Shown: positions 10,104-21,751 of the stretch, piece by piece
Layout of the letters: each line of letters opens with the position of its first letter
How positions within the stretch are numbered: the first letter of the stretch is position 1
Made by a program: the position numbers and the translations under genes
Notes under the pieces: generated by a model
Databases searched by the model: none
What the model was told of the DNA's origin: nothing
The model's input: only the letters and a program-made list of their open reading frames with translations
From: Bemisia tabaci
Lineage: Eukaryota; Arthropoda; Insecta; Hemiptera; Aleyrodidae
Length of the DNA stretch: 64,000 nucleotides
Assembly: GCF_918797505.1 (NCBI RefSeq)
Contig: NC_092802.1
Coordinates: 12,853,480-12,917,479, forward strand
Reading direction: 5' to 3'

Positions 10104-10962
10104 GTACCCGCAATCGAAGACCCCATGGACGAAGACCAAGACAGGGGTCATCTGCGCCTTCCCGCTAGACGCGCACTCTGACGAACGAACCGGGAAATAC
10201 GCTTGCGGGGAGAGTCAGCAGGACACTATAGGAGAGAGCGGTCATTGCCATGCTCAAGGCATCTTCTCGTTCAGGGATTGGCTGGCTCATTATCACCGCG
10301 TCAGCTTTAATTTCTCCCACACCCAGTGCGGCTTTGATATGACCGCGCCGCAAGCTCCAGGCCTGTTCAGGACCTTTCTAAAAGCCTCGAATTTCGTGCA
10401 GAACGAGCCTTTCGACCTCAAGAATAACGAGATTCTGGTTTACGCCTGGAACGAGAACGATGTTGCAAGAATCCCGATCGAAGCGTTTTTCTTTACCGTC
10501 GGAAGCGAGGAGGGGCGGCTTAGTGCCAGGAGGTTTCAGCGGGATTTTAAACGAGCCAGTGGCGGGGAGACGATTCCAATCGTGGGTATCCAGTTTCCAA
10601 AACCGAATGTCCGGGAATTTAAGGTGTATCCGATGGATGAAGCCAAGCTCATCACGGAGAGAATTGCACGATCCACGCCGGTGAACCCATGGTTGATGCG
10701 TTCTCCCAGTAGAGGAGGATCACATGATTTTTCGTCGTTATTCGCGAGCCCTTCTGCTAGAGGAGGATCACATGATTTCGCTTCGTTATTCGCGAACCAT
10801 TCTGATAGAGGAGGATCACATGATTTTTCGTCGTTGTTCGCGAACCCTTCTGATAGAGGAGGATCACATGATTTCGCCTCGTTATTCGCAAACCCCTCTG
10901 CTAGAGGAGGATTCTCGCCACGATTTGGCAGCTCCCCTAGTAATAGATTTATCATGCAGTAA
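10104..10962 (+). CDS. Copy 3, exon 2: rest of the toxin-like domain and a repeat tail
   Basis: Second and last exon of the gene that starts at 7034. It follows a TTCTGACATAG acceptor, begins with the third base of a codon and is open to TAA at 10960. The frame continues upstream of the internal ATG at 10339 without a stop, so that ATG is not the start. Visible motifs are VICAFPLD (residues 313-320), cysteines at 315, 332, 346 and 373, QCGFDM (372-377), YAWNEND and RIPIEAFFF, and IPIVGIQFPKP near 455-465. These fall in the order expected for the second half of the bacterial domain begun in exon 1. The last 80 residues are four 16-residue repeats (RGGSHDF[S/A]SLFA) and a short Phe/Ser-rich end. 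No second transmembrane helix is seen, so the product should be soluble and exported. Confidence 0.72.
10711..10902 (+). repeat. 48-bp tandem repeat, four in-frame copies
   Basis: Four head-to-tail 48-bp units inside exon 2 encode RGGSHDFxSLFAxxSx four times, and a fifth partial unit (RGGFSPRF) follows. The units differ mainly at the Ser/Ala residue after HDF and at the last positions. No such tail is expected in the bacterial domain, so it was probably added in the insect. Confidence 0.9.
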
Positions 10963-10990
10963 GTAAAAAAAAATGATGATGATGCATCGG

Positions 10991-11469
10991 AATTGAATCA
11001 GAGAGAACGAAATCACACCAACTCGGTAACTCGAAAATGCTCAATTTTCATCAAAGACGGTCAATTTTTATGAAGGTTATTGAAGTATAAGCGCATCTGT
11101 TCCAACTTGGACCTTTAACGTGCACCGAAAAAAAGTGAAGTTAATTTAACATTCTGGATGTAAAAACAGTGTGCGAGAACTTACAGATTGCTAAATTACC
11201 CGATGTGGCAGTTAATTTTACATCTTGACATTGCTAAAGTAACTACTGCAGCAGTTAGATCAGAATTTAGTGAGTGCTTGCACACTTTTTTTACATCCAA
11301 AATGTAGAATCAACTTAATTTTTTTTTCAGAGTGTCTTTAAGTTTTTGCCTTTCGGCACCAAAAATCTTTTTCTTGGACTAATTTCTTCACCCGCTGTGT
11401 GGTCTCGTGTGTGTCTTCACTATTCTCATTATTTAGAGTTGATGTGTTTTCGTTCTCACTGATTCAATT
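10991..11469. mobile_element. Inverted-repeat element with AATTGAATCAG ends
   Basis: The ends read AATTGAATCAG...ACACCAACTCGG and the reverse complement. An E-type MITE (11123-11334, CACCGAAAAAAA ends) is nested inside. A related element is at 21133-21713. It lies 30 bp after the stop codon of copy 3, so it may contribute to the 3' end of that transcript. Confidence 0.65.
11123..11334. mobile_element. MITE family E
   Basis: CACCGAAAAAAAGTGAAGTT at the left faces its complement at the right (AACTTAATTTTTTTTTCAGAGTG). GATGTAAAAA motifs point inward at both sides, as in family D. Confidence 0.7.
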
Positions 11470-13700
11470 ATTTCCAGGTGGGTCTCTCGGTCAAATTTTT
11501 TGTAAAAGTACCCGATGTTCTCTAACGTGTGATGCTCAGAAATTTTGGAGAAATTATTAATTACTGATGAAATAGATGATCGGATCGTTCTCTTAAAGGC
11601 CAAAGATGGAGCTTAAGTCTAATAATAATTTGATAAGGAGGAAGCTCGGTTTAATCCGTGTATCCAATTAGAGGAGACTTAAGACCACCTCTTTTTTGAT
11701 CTCTTTGTAAAAAAAGAGAACGTTTTCGATATAAAATATTTAAACATTACGAAGCCCAAAAATAATGTTGCTGGGTAATGCGTCCGTGCATACATTTTTT
11801 ATCCAAAGCTCAAGATTTTATACCAGTTTTTACAACCACAAAAAAATGAAAAATATTCAAATTTTGGCGTTTGTACCAGAATGACGTTATTTCCCATAAG
11901 GTGACACACTATGTACCATGGTACATGTTACATAGTGTGTCTCAACGGCTGGAAAGGGTGTATTTGATAACGAGAAGCGCCCAAAAAGGTATATGGTAAA
12001 CGAGAAGGTGGTAAACTTGCGGTATTTAAGAGATTGGGCATAATTTATGCTATATCAACAATCGGTATTTTAGGTTTTATGGTTTTGGGGGACATCATAT
12101 ATTTATCGTTAGAATAGAAGTAGACACTCGAGCTTATTTACTTCAGCTACTATGCTTATCGTTGTTCCCACATGAATTAAAATTTTTGGGGATTCAGTAC
12201 TTTGGAAATAATAAAATCTAATAAGTTTAGTCTTTTTGTTCATTGATTTTCAGGGTTTTTATTTTTATTCACCATGGGAGGTTTAACTGGGATTATATTG
12301 TATAAATCTTCTGTCGATGTTTGTTTACATGGTACTTATTTTGTTGTGGTTCACACAGCTGTTTTGACCGTGGGGATACGGTCAAGCCATCGCTGTGTTA
12401 GACACCATTGCATTGCTTTGTACGTAGGACTAAACTTGAGTTTTAGACTAAAGCATTGGTTCTTCTGCTCGTTTTATTCTAAAAAATATACCTAGGTACG
12501 ATTTCCACTTGAAATTTCTAACATTTACAATTTTCATCGATGTGTTGCTATCCCTCTTATAGCCCTGCATAATACGAAAAAAATCGTAGGATCAACAATG
12601 TGTATTGTGAATTCTAGGTCCTACCTAATTTTATAGTTGTACTACCAATGTTACTATGTTAGTAACAACTATTTTAGTCCCGGTAACAACGCGGACTGAG
12701 ACCGTATTTTTACTGGGAAAAATAGAACGAAAAAAAAATAAATAGTATCACAAAAGTAAAATCGTAAATCGACCAGTAAAGTTGAAAGGACTTGAAATCC
12801 TCTATGAATATTGTATGGGCATGATTCTTTTTTTCAGATAAGGAAGGAGTGTTTAATGATATGTAGCTTGGTGTAATAAATATTCTGCGCAATACATCGT
12901 TATTTTTTCTAATAAATAAAACTGTAAAAATGCTTTTCTTTGCTAATGATTTTCCAAGTACATAACAATGAAATATTTTTGGCGGTCCAAAAAAACCCGG
13001 TCTTGCGTATAACCGCAATTCTTGCGGCTATTTCAAAAACCAAAGAAAGTAGCTATCACTACCATGATAAAGTAATTTGTAGGGAGACTCAACGCGACGT
13101 TTGGCGGTTTTATTCAGTGTTTTGTAATTTATTTAACGCCTCTTTATGAAAAATTAAAGGCGCGGGAGAAGAAAAAAATCCGCAAAATTTGAAGGTATGA
13201 TAAACATTTATAGTTGCGACAAACGATTTGTCTCCTAGTGAATTCTGAATCTAAAGGGGGGGATGGTGACTCCATAAAATACCCCTTCTCTCCTTGACTA
13301 TGTATCTGAAGAGGACCTAAGAAACTTGCCTATCATAACCGGGCAAAAGTGTACGAACTTTGCCTTATTCGTCATGTGACAGACAGTGAAACGTAATAAA
13401 TCGTGACCATTAGAAAAAAGAAGATATGTAAAAAAAAAAAAACGAAAAAAAAATCTTAGAAAATGACTTTTTTAGGGGAAAGGCAAGGATTTTAGGTCAA
13501 GAGAGAAGGAGCAACCCCTTGAACTCCTTTACCTTTGGCCACGCATCCGTGCGAAAATTAATGAACTCAGAATATAATAAAGTTTCCCGGAACTTCTGTC
13601 GACTAATTCGCTGGGACAGAGAACAAAACATAAGAAAAAAAACCACGTGACCAATAGAGAAATACGTAAAAAGGAAGTACCATAAAAAAATACCATGGGA
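11470..13700. other. Gene-free stretch
   Basis: No gene supported. A near-perfect hairpin, ACACTATGTAcc...TACATAGTGTG, lies at about 11905-11942. The remainder is AT-rich with short open frames only. Confidence 0.5.
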
Positions 13701-13916
13701 GACCCATGACACAGGAAAGGTGTGTGTGATTTCTAGACCGCTGCTCCTCAAACATGCAAACACCTCACCAAAACAACGCTCATGCGTTCGGCGTCGAGAG
13801 ACACCAAAACCTTCACGAAAGCAAAACTCACCGATCAAACCTGCTCCAAAAGTCGCCGAGAACATTCACAATCAGACGAGCACATTTCTCGAGCCCAGCG
13901 TCAGGCCCGACGCGCG

Positions 13917-13924
13917 TATAAAAG
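13917..13924 (+). promoter_or_regulatory. Possible TATA box before a CpG-rich block
   Basis: TATAAAAG sits at the start of a CpG-rich stretch (about 13,720-14,240) that stands out from the AT-rich surroundings. A start about 30 bp downstream would leave roughly 75 bases of leader before ATG at 14024. Inferred from sequence context only. Confidence 0.35.
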
Positions 13925-14023
13925 TATAAAGCGTGTACAAAATAGGTACGAGTAGACGGATCGGTTTGGCGTGCACTGCGTTTTGCCTAAGTCTCCGGCG
14001 ACTGTGTCGGACTGCGTTTCGAG

Positions 14024-14085
14024 ATGAGTGGCTGGGTTATCGATCTCGCTGTCTCGATGCTCGGTGCGCGACGGGGTGGTGATCG
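14024..14085 (+). CDS. Possible first coding exon, unknown protein
   Basis: ATG follows the TATA box by 107 bp. The frame reads MSGWVIDLAVSMLGARRGGD and meets a good donor (GATCG|GTGAGC) at 14086, phase 2. The base composition is GC-rich, unlike the flanks. No family was recognised and no downstream partner exon was found, so a non-coding leader is equally possible. Confidence 0.22.
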
Positions 14086-14306
14086 GTGAGCCGCGGCCCG
14101 GATGCTGGGGTCCCGTGCGCAGGCTGCAGCTTTCGCGCCCTCCGAAAGCTCCGCAGTGCTGCCGAATTTCACACGTAAATGAAAGGAATACTGCCGGTAG
14201 CGAAGTTAACCGTAATTGCAGGAATAGAGGATTAAGCAAATGAGCTTAGTAGCGCCTGAGTGCGGATTATTTTACTGAGAGGAGGCTCCGTCCTCTGTCG
14301 TATTCT

Positions 14307-14580
14307 GCCGTGCTAAGGAAGAACGCCGTATGAACATTCGAGAGTTGCCAAATTTCCCCAAATAAAACATGTATTTTTGAGGAAAGTTATGCATATTTTT
14401 CCTTGAAATTATCTGAAAAATTGGAAGGAAAATATTCACAATTTTACCAGGAAATTTGTGCTAAGGAAGAACGCCGTATGAACATTCGAGAATTGCCAAA
14501 TTTCCCCGAATAAAACATGTATTTTTGAGGAAAGTTATGCATATTTGTCCTTAAAATTTTCAGGAATCTTAGGTGAAATT
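14307..14580. repeat. Duplicated half of MITE family I
   Basis: About 100 bp beginning GTGCTAAGGAAGAACGCCG occurs at 14310 and again at 14458 as a direct repeat. This is the left part of family I; the usual inverted right part is missing. Confidence 0.7.
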
Positions 14581-14666
14581 GTGAAAAAAATTATCTGAAA
14601 AATTGGAGGGAAAACAACATTTGAATTACTATAACACTGGTTCCTGTAGGAAATGGCATATGTCTC

Positions 14667-15012
14667 ATTTATGTCTCCTCACAGATAGGTGCTTTCAAGG
14701 TTAACTCGAGAAATAGTAGTTCCTCGTTGCAAAATGCAGTTCAGTTGGCACCTTGGCAATAGCAAAACTGCATGGCATTACCCAAATGACTTCTACATAA
14801 TTATCTCGAATGCAATTTTTGCATTTTTATCCGAGACCGGCTCCAGGAATCAACAAATGTGCCACTAATGTTCCTTCGCAGATAGGCGTTTTCACGATTT
14901 ACTCAGGGAACAGTAGTTCCTCGTTGCAAAATTTAGTCCAGTCGGCACTTTGGCACAGGCGAAACTTCATGGCTTCACACAAATGACTTCAAAATAATTA
15001 TCTTGAATGCGA
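14667..15012. repeat. Two diverged direct repeats, about 200-bp period
   Basis: CAGATAGG-GTTTTCA, AGTAGTTCCTCGTTGCAAAA and AATTATCT-GAATGC appear in the same order in both units (14667-14820 and 14866-15012). Confidence 0.7.
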
Positions 15013-15395
15013 GTTTAGTCGAGAACTGCAAAACCTCAATGAAAAAACATCAGCATACCCCCTGTGCTCACTATACTGCACTGCAAACTTCTCGGCGAAC
15101 AAAACCACGCGCTTATAGAAAGATCTCGAGACCATTAATTTTTCCTCCCAATGACGCCTCGATGAATAACGTCCGAGGGCGCAGAGGGGAAGAGGTTCCA
15201 CCCACCGAGAGCGTGTTGAGTTGAAAAGAAACTCTGTGTCAAAAACACTTTCGCGCCACACGGACACAACGGAACTTCAGCGCTTTAAGTGTACGGAAGT
15301 TTTGGATCCGTACGCAAGACACACATATGCCATATTTGCGTGATATTACCTGGACGTAACTCGTGCGAATTTGATCGAATTCAAAGTTGGAGGCC

Positions 15396-15955
15396 CGCAT
15401 ACACGCTCAAACTTTCATCAATTTCCGATCAAACATCTACCATCAATTTTTTTGCTGCCTGCAAAAATTTGATGGTAGATGATGGAACTGTGGGTCGCAT
15501 CCGCCATTTGCTTTCCACACAACCGTGCCTACTTCATGCTTATTTCCACCAACACGCTGTTTTAATTACTTTTAGATAACAATTTAGATAACTCTCGACC
15601 GCCATTTTTGACATCAATTTGATCGGAAATTGACGGACATTTGAGGCACGGAGGCCGTGTATCCAGGTCTTACGGCCTGGTTACACGCTCAAATTTCCGT
15701 CAAAATCCGATCAAAGTGATGACCAAGATGGCGGTCGAGAGTTATCTAGATTGATGAGTAAAATTAATTCAAACAGAGTGTTGATTGAAATAAGCATGAA
15801 ATAAGCACGGCTGCGTGGAAATCAGATGAAGGATGGCCCCACAGTTCCATCATCTACCATAAAATTTTTGCAGGCCGCAGAAATTTGATGGTAAATGGTG
15901 CGCACCAGTCACCATTTGATGGGAAATTGATGGGAATTTGAGCGTGTAACCAGCA
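15396..15955. mobile_element. Two family K MITEs in opposite orientation
   Basis: The first copy (15396-15665) is in the orientation of the 7949 copy and the second (15672-15955) is inverted. Together they could form a hairpin with arms of about 270 bp. Confidence 0.75.
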
Positions 15956-15984
15956 CAGTGGGGAATTGTTTCATACATGGGCCG

Positions 15985-16210
15985 CGTCTAGCAGAGAGAA
16001 ATCAAGCCACATCAGCTCCTGTCAAAAACTGTGCAATTTAATTTTTTACGAAAGAACGCGTTCATGCGGATTCCTTTGAAAATGTTGAAGGATTTTTGTA
16101 CTGCGCAGAAAATTCACTGAAATTTGCCAAACAATCAGCACAACCGTTTTCGTATAAAAAATTAAATTGCCCAGTTAAATTTGGTGACAGGTGATGCGGC
16201 TTGGTTCCTT
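15985..16210. mobile_element. Element family N
   Basis: Inverted repeat with AAGCCACATCAGCT-like outer motifs and inner AATTTAATTTTTTACGA motifs. Related copies are at 27455-27905 and 46010-46445. Confidence 0.6.
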
Positions 16211-16370
16211 TTGTTTAATGCGGTCCACATCGTCTCTTTCCCATAGGTTTACCACAAGCGCCGCTTTTGTTATGAATTGGAATGCATATTTACATATAAC
16301 TGCGCATTCTAATGTACAGCGGCTCCAGTCAGTTTAAGAAATGTGTAACTTCGAAAGAGTTGACGTATTA

Positions 16371-16792
16371 AGGTGATTCGATGGACGCTATATTTTGTTT
16401 CAGAATTGCATGCGATATATCGCATCGATTAGTTCCATTTTCTCAGCTACTTGTCATTTTTCTCGAATTTCGAGATCGCAATTCTGTTGCCAGGAGACTA
16501 AAGGAGTCACTTACCAATTTTGACAAACAAATTCAACGTAATAAAGGCGTGTTTTTTTAGAGAGGGAATATCGCATTCGAGTGTTTTCCCCTAAGAAAGA
16601 AAACACGCCCATATTACGTTGAATTTGTTTGTCAAAATCGGTTAATGAATCCTTTAGTCTCCTGGCAACAGAATTGCGATCACAAAATTCGGGAAAAATG
16701 ACGAGTAGCTGAAAATATGGAACCAATCGATGCTAAATATCGCATGTCGTTTTGACACAAAATATGGCATCCATCAAATCATCTTAACGTGT
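16371..16792. mobile_element. MITE family L, full-length
   Basis: About 420-bp inverted repeat. The ends carry GATTCGATGGACGC and ATATCGCAT motifs, and the centre has AACACGCC on both sides. Related pieces are at 32942-33235 and 50434-50600. Confidence 0.75.
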
Positions 16793-17737
16793 TTAATTCA
16801 TGTTAGAAATTTTAAACGCTATAGCTTCCACTGTGACGTCTCAAAACTCCAGACTACATTTCATTGCAGTAAAGAAAGAAATACAATCGAAAGATTTGCT
16901 TGGAATTTTCTGCGAATATATTTTAATGAGTGAGGAACGCTTGTATAAAATTTCAAGATAAAAAGTTTTTGAGCTTTCTTTTACAGAAGTAAAGAACGAG
17001 CAGAGAGTTATGACGTCACAATTGGAGATACTTCGAATTTATCACTTTAGTCATGAATGGGAATCATTGCAGCTCCGACATACATAAAATACTTCTATCC
17101 AGAGCCAACAGTTAATTTTTATTTTTTACAGTAAAATGGTCAAATTTCTCCGTTAAGAGATGACAATTTTGATTTTACGTTGTCTGTTTGAGCCGAAAAT
17201 CCATAAAAAGCTACGTGGAGTTCTCGTGTCAACTTAGAACGCCAGTGCCCTGAGGCAAGCTTGCGTAAGAAGAAAGATCCTCCGCCATTTTAGTCATCGA
17301 TTTTTCCGTAGATCAATTTCATTGTTTCCGGGACCAGCCGTGATTTACTTGACGCAAACTCTTGTTTTGACGTCATCATCAGATCGACGTGAACATGCTG
17401 GTTGTTTGCTGAGAATCCTTGAATGCAGCTACCTGTGAAACAGCCCCAAAGAGAACATTTAGAAAAACCGATCGAGATAAACAGAGAGGAAAATAAGCGT
17501 TATGGTGAACACTGGGTACGCTCAATGATTGCTTTGTTTGGAAGAAATACACAAGCATCATTGCGAATAAATTTTAATGCCAAATTTGGCTGGCTAAACT
17601 GCATAATCGATCGAATAATTGATTGAAAAATCGAACTAAAAATGAAATATTACTCGATTAATTTATTTTTGGCTTGTAGCTTGATTTTGTAATCAATTAC
17701 TATGTTCATCACTGCGAAGATGGTTCCCCTCTCTGAA
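16793..17737. other. Gene-free stretch
   Basis: No gene or clear repeat was recognised. Only short open frames with no coding signature are present. Confidence 0.4.
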
Positions 17738-17879
17738 TTGGACTACATTTTGCAATTAGGAGCTATAAGTTCTGGTCCGGTTTAAAAACGGCGTATGTAC
17801 CATTATTTTCCCTATGCACATGAGTGTTTTTTCAGATGAGCCGGAATTTATAGCTCCAAATTGCAAAATGTAGTCCAAT
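17738..17879. mobile_element. MITE family O, copy 1
   Basis: A 142-bp element whose ends are TTGGACTACATTTTGCAATT and complement. A second copy (17922-18065) follows 42 bp later and a third is at 36152-36295. They are among the shortest complete elements here. Confidence 0.75.
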
Positions 17880-17921
17880 TGATTTTCCTCATTATAAATC
17901 TGACAGTGAACTAACTTTACA

Positions 17922-18065
17922 TTTGGACTACATTTTGCAATTTGGAACTATAAATTCTAGCCTGGTTTAAAAACAACGTATGTCCCGTTAGTTTTCCTAT
18001 GCACATAAGTGTTTTTCCAGAAGAGCCACAATTTATAGTTCCAAATTGCAAAATGGAGTCCATTT
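17922..18065. mobile_element. MITE family O, copy 2
   Basis: Same ends and internal CGGTTTAAAAAC-type and CTATGCACAT motifs as the copy at 17738, in the same orientation. Confidence 0.75.
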
Positions 18066-19383
18066 GGTTCCTATCTCCTTATCAATGTGGATCCTTTAGC
18101 ACCAGTGAGAGGAGGGGAGGAGGACCAAAATACGAAAAAATAATGATTTATGTTGTAAAGTTGAATTTTTTCAGACATTAACAAAAATTTGACCAGCATT
18201 CGATTTTTGAAAGAAAGAAATATAACGCTACAGCTACCAAACGCCTTGGTTTCTCGATAAGAAACTCAATCAAAGTGACGCGCAAAGGATAAAGTCTGCA
18301 TGGCATGATGTACACAAATGTGGATCAAATTTGCCCCAAGCAATCAGGTTCGGTCGCCTGCACTCGAAAAACAATATTTGTATTGGTCATTATTTCTCTT
18401 CGAAAAGGTTAAAAATTAATCTTTTCCAACTAATGTTTTGGTAAGTCCAACTAATCTTTTGGTAAGTTTTCCCCTTTTCAAACAATAATTTTGACAGTTG
18501 TGATGTCCGAAGACGCAAACAATTTTACACAACGCTAAAAAGCTGGGGTAAAATTTTGTAACATTTGAAGGTCAGATCAAAATTGAACCTACCAAATACG
18601 AGTAGGTGGGTATCGCAAGTGATCTTTCAAAGTTTCTTCTTCTAGGTACAACATTTCTGGGAAATCTTCTTGAAAATGCAGATAAAAATCTCGCAATTAG
18701 TGCTGAACACCGATAATTGATCATATTTTGATTGAGGAAAATGTGATGGGAACTTACAACATCGTAAAAGAGGCCATGTGCTTTTCTGCCAAAAGGAAGT
18801 ATTCACCTACCCCCTCTGTATTTTCTTATGGAGGTTTTGATAATTTCACTACATTTTTTACGGCTACTGCTTATACTTATACTGTCCCTCTATATTTTAT
18901 TCCTCCCTCAATTGCTGAATGGCACAGATTTTTCATCGACGATACATACTTGTTGAAAATGGCTCACTGTGCTCACAGGTCAATGTGTCAATCAGCGTAC
19001 TACAATGTTAATTCAATTTTAATTGTTTAAAGGATAATGCAATCAGCGTTCAAGCTGAAAGGGGTCAAAAGGAGATATACCCAGAAAATGTTCCTCCTCT
19101 AACACTTAGAAAAAGGGTTCTTCCCATTTTGAAGAACTTCTGAGTTAATGCCTTTTCAAGTTTTCTACTTGCCACGGAAACTTTTTGATTACTGACCACT
19201 ATTTTGAATATTTTCGTAGTTCAGTGATTGTGAGAAAAAAGTATGGGCTTCGGTCGAGTCTTAGACTTCTTACGCATGAAATGTGTAATTACATACATAA
19301 AAAACGCTCATACAGCGTTTTTTTTTCGCTCTGCGACACCTAGCCGCCAAAGTTCCCTGAATTCCCAAAGCTCTTCAGGGAGG
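18066..19383. other. Gene-free stretch
   Basis: No supported gene. A 100-residue open frame at 18728-19030 (+) has no recognised family, signal peptide or splice context. Confidence 0.4.
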
Positions 19384-20333
19384 CCTGGTAAAAATTGGTG
19401 TTCCAAAATACCATAGACCTACAGCCGGCTGTAAGATTTCCAATCGCTTCTATAGCCGACTACTCAATTTCTTATAGCGTTTTATAGCCGATGGTGACTA
19501 TATGCAACAGCCAGGCGATAAAGTGTATGCTAAACGTTACTAATTACGGATGCTAGGACTTAGTGAGTTTTTTGACTACTGCTCTCTTTTTGGGCCGTAG
19601 TATCTTGATTTTTTTGCGAGGAAAGCTCCGTACTTTTGATGGATGCCTGCCATTCCTAATATATTAGAGCACCTTTAATTTCGTATGATACTGTGCAATA
19701 CCTCCGGTGTGAAATAGTTGCTTCAAACGCCGTGGCACGCTGCGGCGCGGCAGGCGGGCAGCCAGCGCTAAACGCGCATCAGCGCCTACAAACCTAACAG
19801 GTATACTTCACGCCTTGCGCAATGCGTGAAGTATCCCTGTTAGGTTTGTAGGGGCCAGTGCGTCGCCGCGCCGCTCCGCTTTGCGTTAGGCTCTAATATT
19901 TAATCTGGCGGGGTCAGCGTTATTCAGCTTATGATTTTGAAATGTTTGCACATCCTGTATGGATTATTCTCATTTTAATTGATGAAAAGAAAATATGTAT
20001 TAAAGGAAACTTTAATGTGTGTTTTGTACATATTAAGGTGGTTCCGTATCAAACTTAATGATTACCAAAGCACACGAATTTCTACTTAATTTCTTATAGC
20101 CTTTTATAATCGATGGCGAAAAAGCAACAGCCAGGCAATAAAGTTTAAAGCCCGGCGATAGGAACTATAGCCCGGCTGCATACCTACTTTTTTATCGCTT
20201 CGGATAGCCCGGCCGTATGATTTTCTCCGCATTCTACAGCCAGCTATATGATTTTCTGTAGCTTTCTTTAGCCGGTTACAAGAATTCCTATGGTATTTTG
20301 AAACGCAGCTCTTATCGCCAATTTTTAACAGGG
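19384..20333. mobile_element. Element family V with a J element nested inside
   Basis: The outer ends are CCTGGTAAAAATTGG and CCAATTTTTAACAGGG, followed inward by paired motifs (AAAATACCATAG, AGCCGGCT, CAGCCAGGC). The middle (about 19,560-20,040) is a J-type repeat with its hairpin. Confidence 0.6.
19790..19856. repeat. Family J hairpin
   Basis: CCTACAAACCTAACAGG faces CCTGTTAGGTTTGTAGG around a GCGCAATGCG-type loop region, giving a near-perfect stem of about 30 bp. The same hairpin recurs near 24.69, 43.14 and 61.56 kb within a longer shared repeat. Confidence 0.85.
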
Positions 20334-20556
20334 AGTTGATACTCCTTCATTTCCTCTAAAACCCCCTGTCACCACCCCCTCACTGGGCATCCATTCCTGA
20401 AACTGAAAATTTTAATTTGTTTATATTTATTGTGAAGCGACTCAAACCGCAAAACGACCGCTTCAGTCAAGTCTAACAGTTTATCTCTGTTTCTTTTTTA
20501 AGTCATTCAAAATTTTATCGGGAGAAAAATTTTAACACTGGTTCTCCGACGGGGGC

Positions 20557-21066
20557 CAATTATTGAAATTTATAGACAAAGCTATAGACAAAGAAGACAT
20601 AAGAAGTACAGAGCGATCCTATTGATTGAAATGGGTGGTTCTTATAGACTATAGGGGTGAATGATGGACTAACTATCGGGTCTCCCGTGGGTTGCCGTTA
20701 GTTAGTTTATTACCTACGTTCTTTGACCACTGCAACCACCCGCTTCCAAAAATAGGATCCCTCCGCATCTATTTTGTCTTCTTTGTGTATCAATTTCAAT
20801 AATCAGCCCTCTGCGGGCTTATTGAAATTTATAGACAAAACGATAGACATAAGAGACAAGGAAAAATGGAGCTATCTTTTTGGTTGAAATGTTTGGATGG
20901 AGAGGACAAAGGAGGTAAGTAATAGACTAACCTAACGGCAACCCACAAGAGATCCGACAGTTAGTCCATCATCTCCCTCCTTAGTCTATGACGAGCACCC
21001 ATTTCAGCTGAAAGGATTGCTCCATACTCCCCATTTCTTCTTTGTTTATAAATTACAATAATCAGC
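20557..21066. mobile_element. Two family Q elements head to tail
   Basis: Each unit starts TTATTGAAATTTATAGACAA and ends with TCAATAATCAG, with GGATCCC/GCGATCC and CAACCACCCG motifs inside. The units are about 20557-20810 and 20815-21066. A third copy is at about 62255-62445. Confidence 0.65.
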
Positions 21067-21132
21067 TCCCAAGAGAAGATGCAAAAAAGATGAGAATGGA
21101 CCACCAGGCGGATCACGAATTCAAGCATTCTC

Positions 21133-21713
21133 AATTGGATCAGTGAGTTTGAAAACACACCAACTCGGGTTTTTTTCGATTTTCACTTTTTTACGATAAA
21201 GTAACACTTATGGATAGAAGCATCTGCATGCAAAAGGAAATTTCGAAATTGCAATCGGAAGTGCTCGAAACAGCTACGGGAAAAAGGAAAACTCGAAGTA
21301 TTCCATTGGAAATACCAATTTTTGGCCATTTCAAGGGAAACGGGTGACCATCCGATTTTGCGGTTTTCTTTTTTCGGTTCAGTATACTTTGTACCAACAA
21401 GTTATATAAATATTCAAGTGTTATTCAGGTTGAAAAATATAAAGTTTTCAGGGTAGACTATGAAAAATTAGTATCTGAAAGTCGGTGAAAACGAAAAAAC
21501 ACCAATTCGGAAATTTTTAAACGCTTAATTCTCTGTCATCAAACATGGTGTATCGATTTCAACTTGGTGCTTCACAAAGTCTCTAAGTACTTGTCCTTTG
21601 GCACCAAAAAGGTTTTTCTTAAACTAACTTCTTCGCCCGCTGCGCAGTTTTCGGTGTTTCCTGAACAATTTTTTTTTCCGAGTTGGTGTGTTTTCGAACT
21701 CACTGATCCAATT
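21133..21713. mobile_element. Inverted-repeat element with AATTGGATCAG ends
   Basis: Relative of the element at 10991-11469, sharing the ends (CACACCAACTCGG) and an inner segment (TTTGGCACCAAAAAGG). The match to 11,340-11,400 is in the same relative place, so the interiors are related too. It lies in the first intron of the minus-strand signal-peptide gene. Confidence 0.6.
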
Positions 21714-21751
21714 AGATTAATCAGCCCGCTGTCAAAAGAAAGTGACCTTAC

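Noticed and set aside
10339..10962. Independent gene starting at ATG 10339
   Set aside because: The frame is open upstream to a splice acceptor and carries domain motifs before that ATG, so the ATG is internal.
18728..19030. 100-residue open frame on the plus strand
   Set aside because: No signal peptide, family, splice sites or conservation could be seen; length is within chance for this AT-rich sequence.
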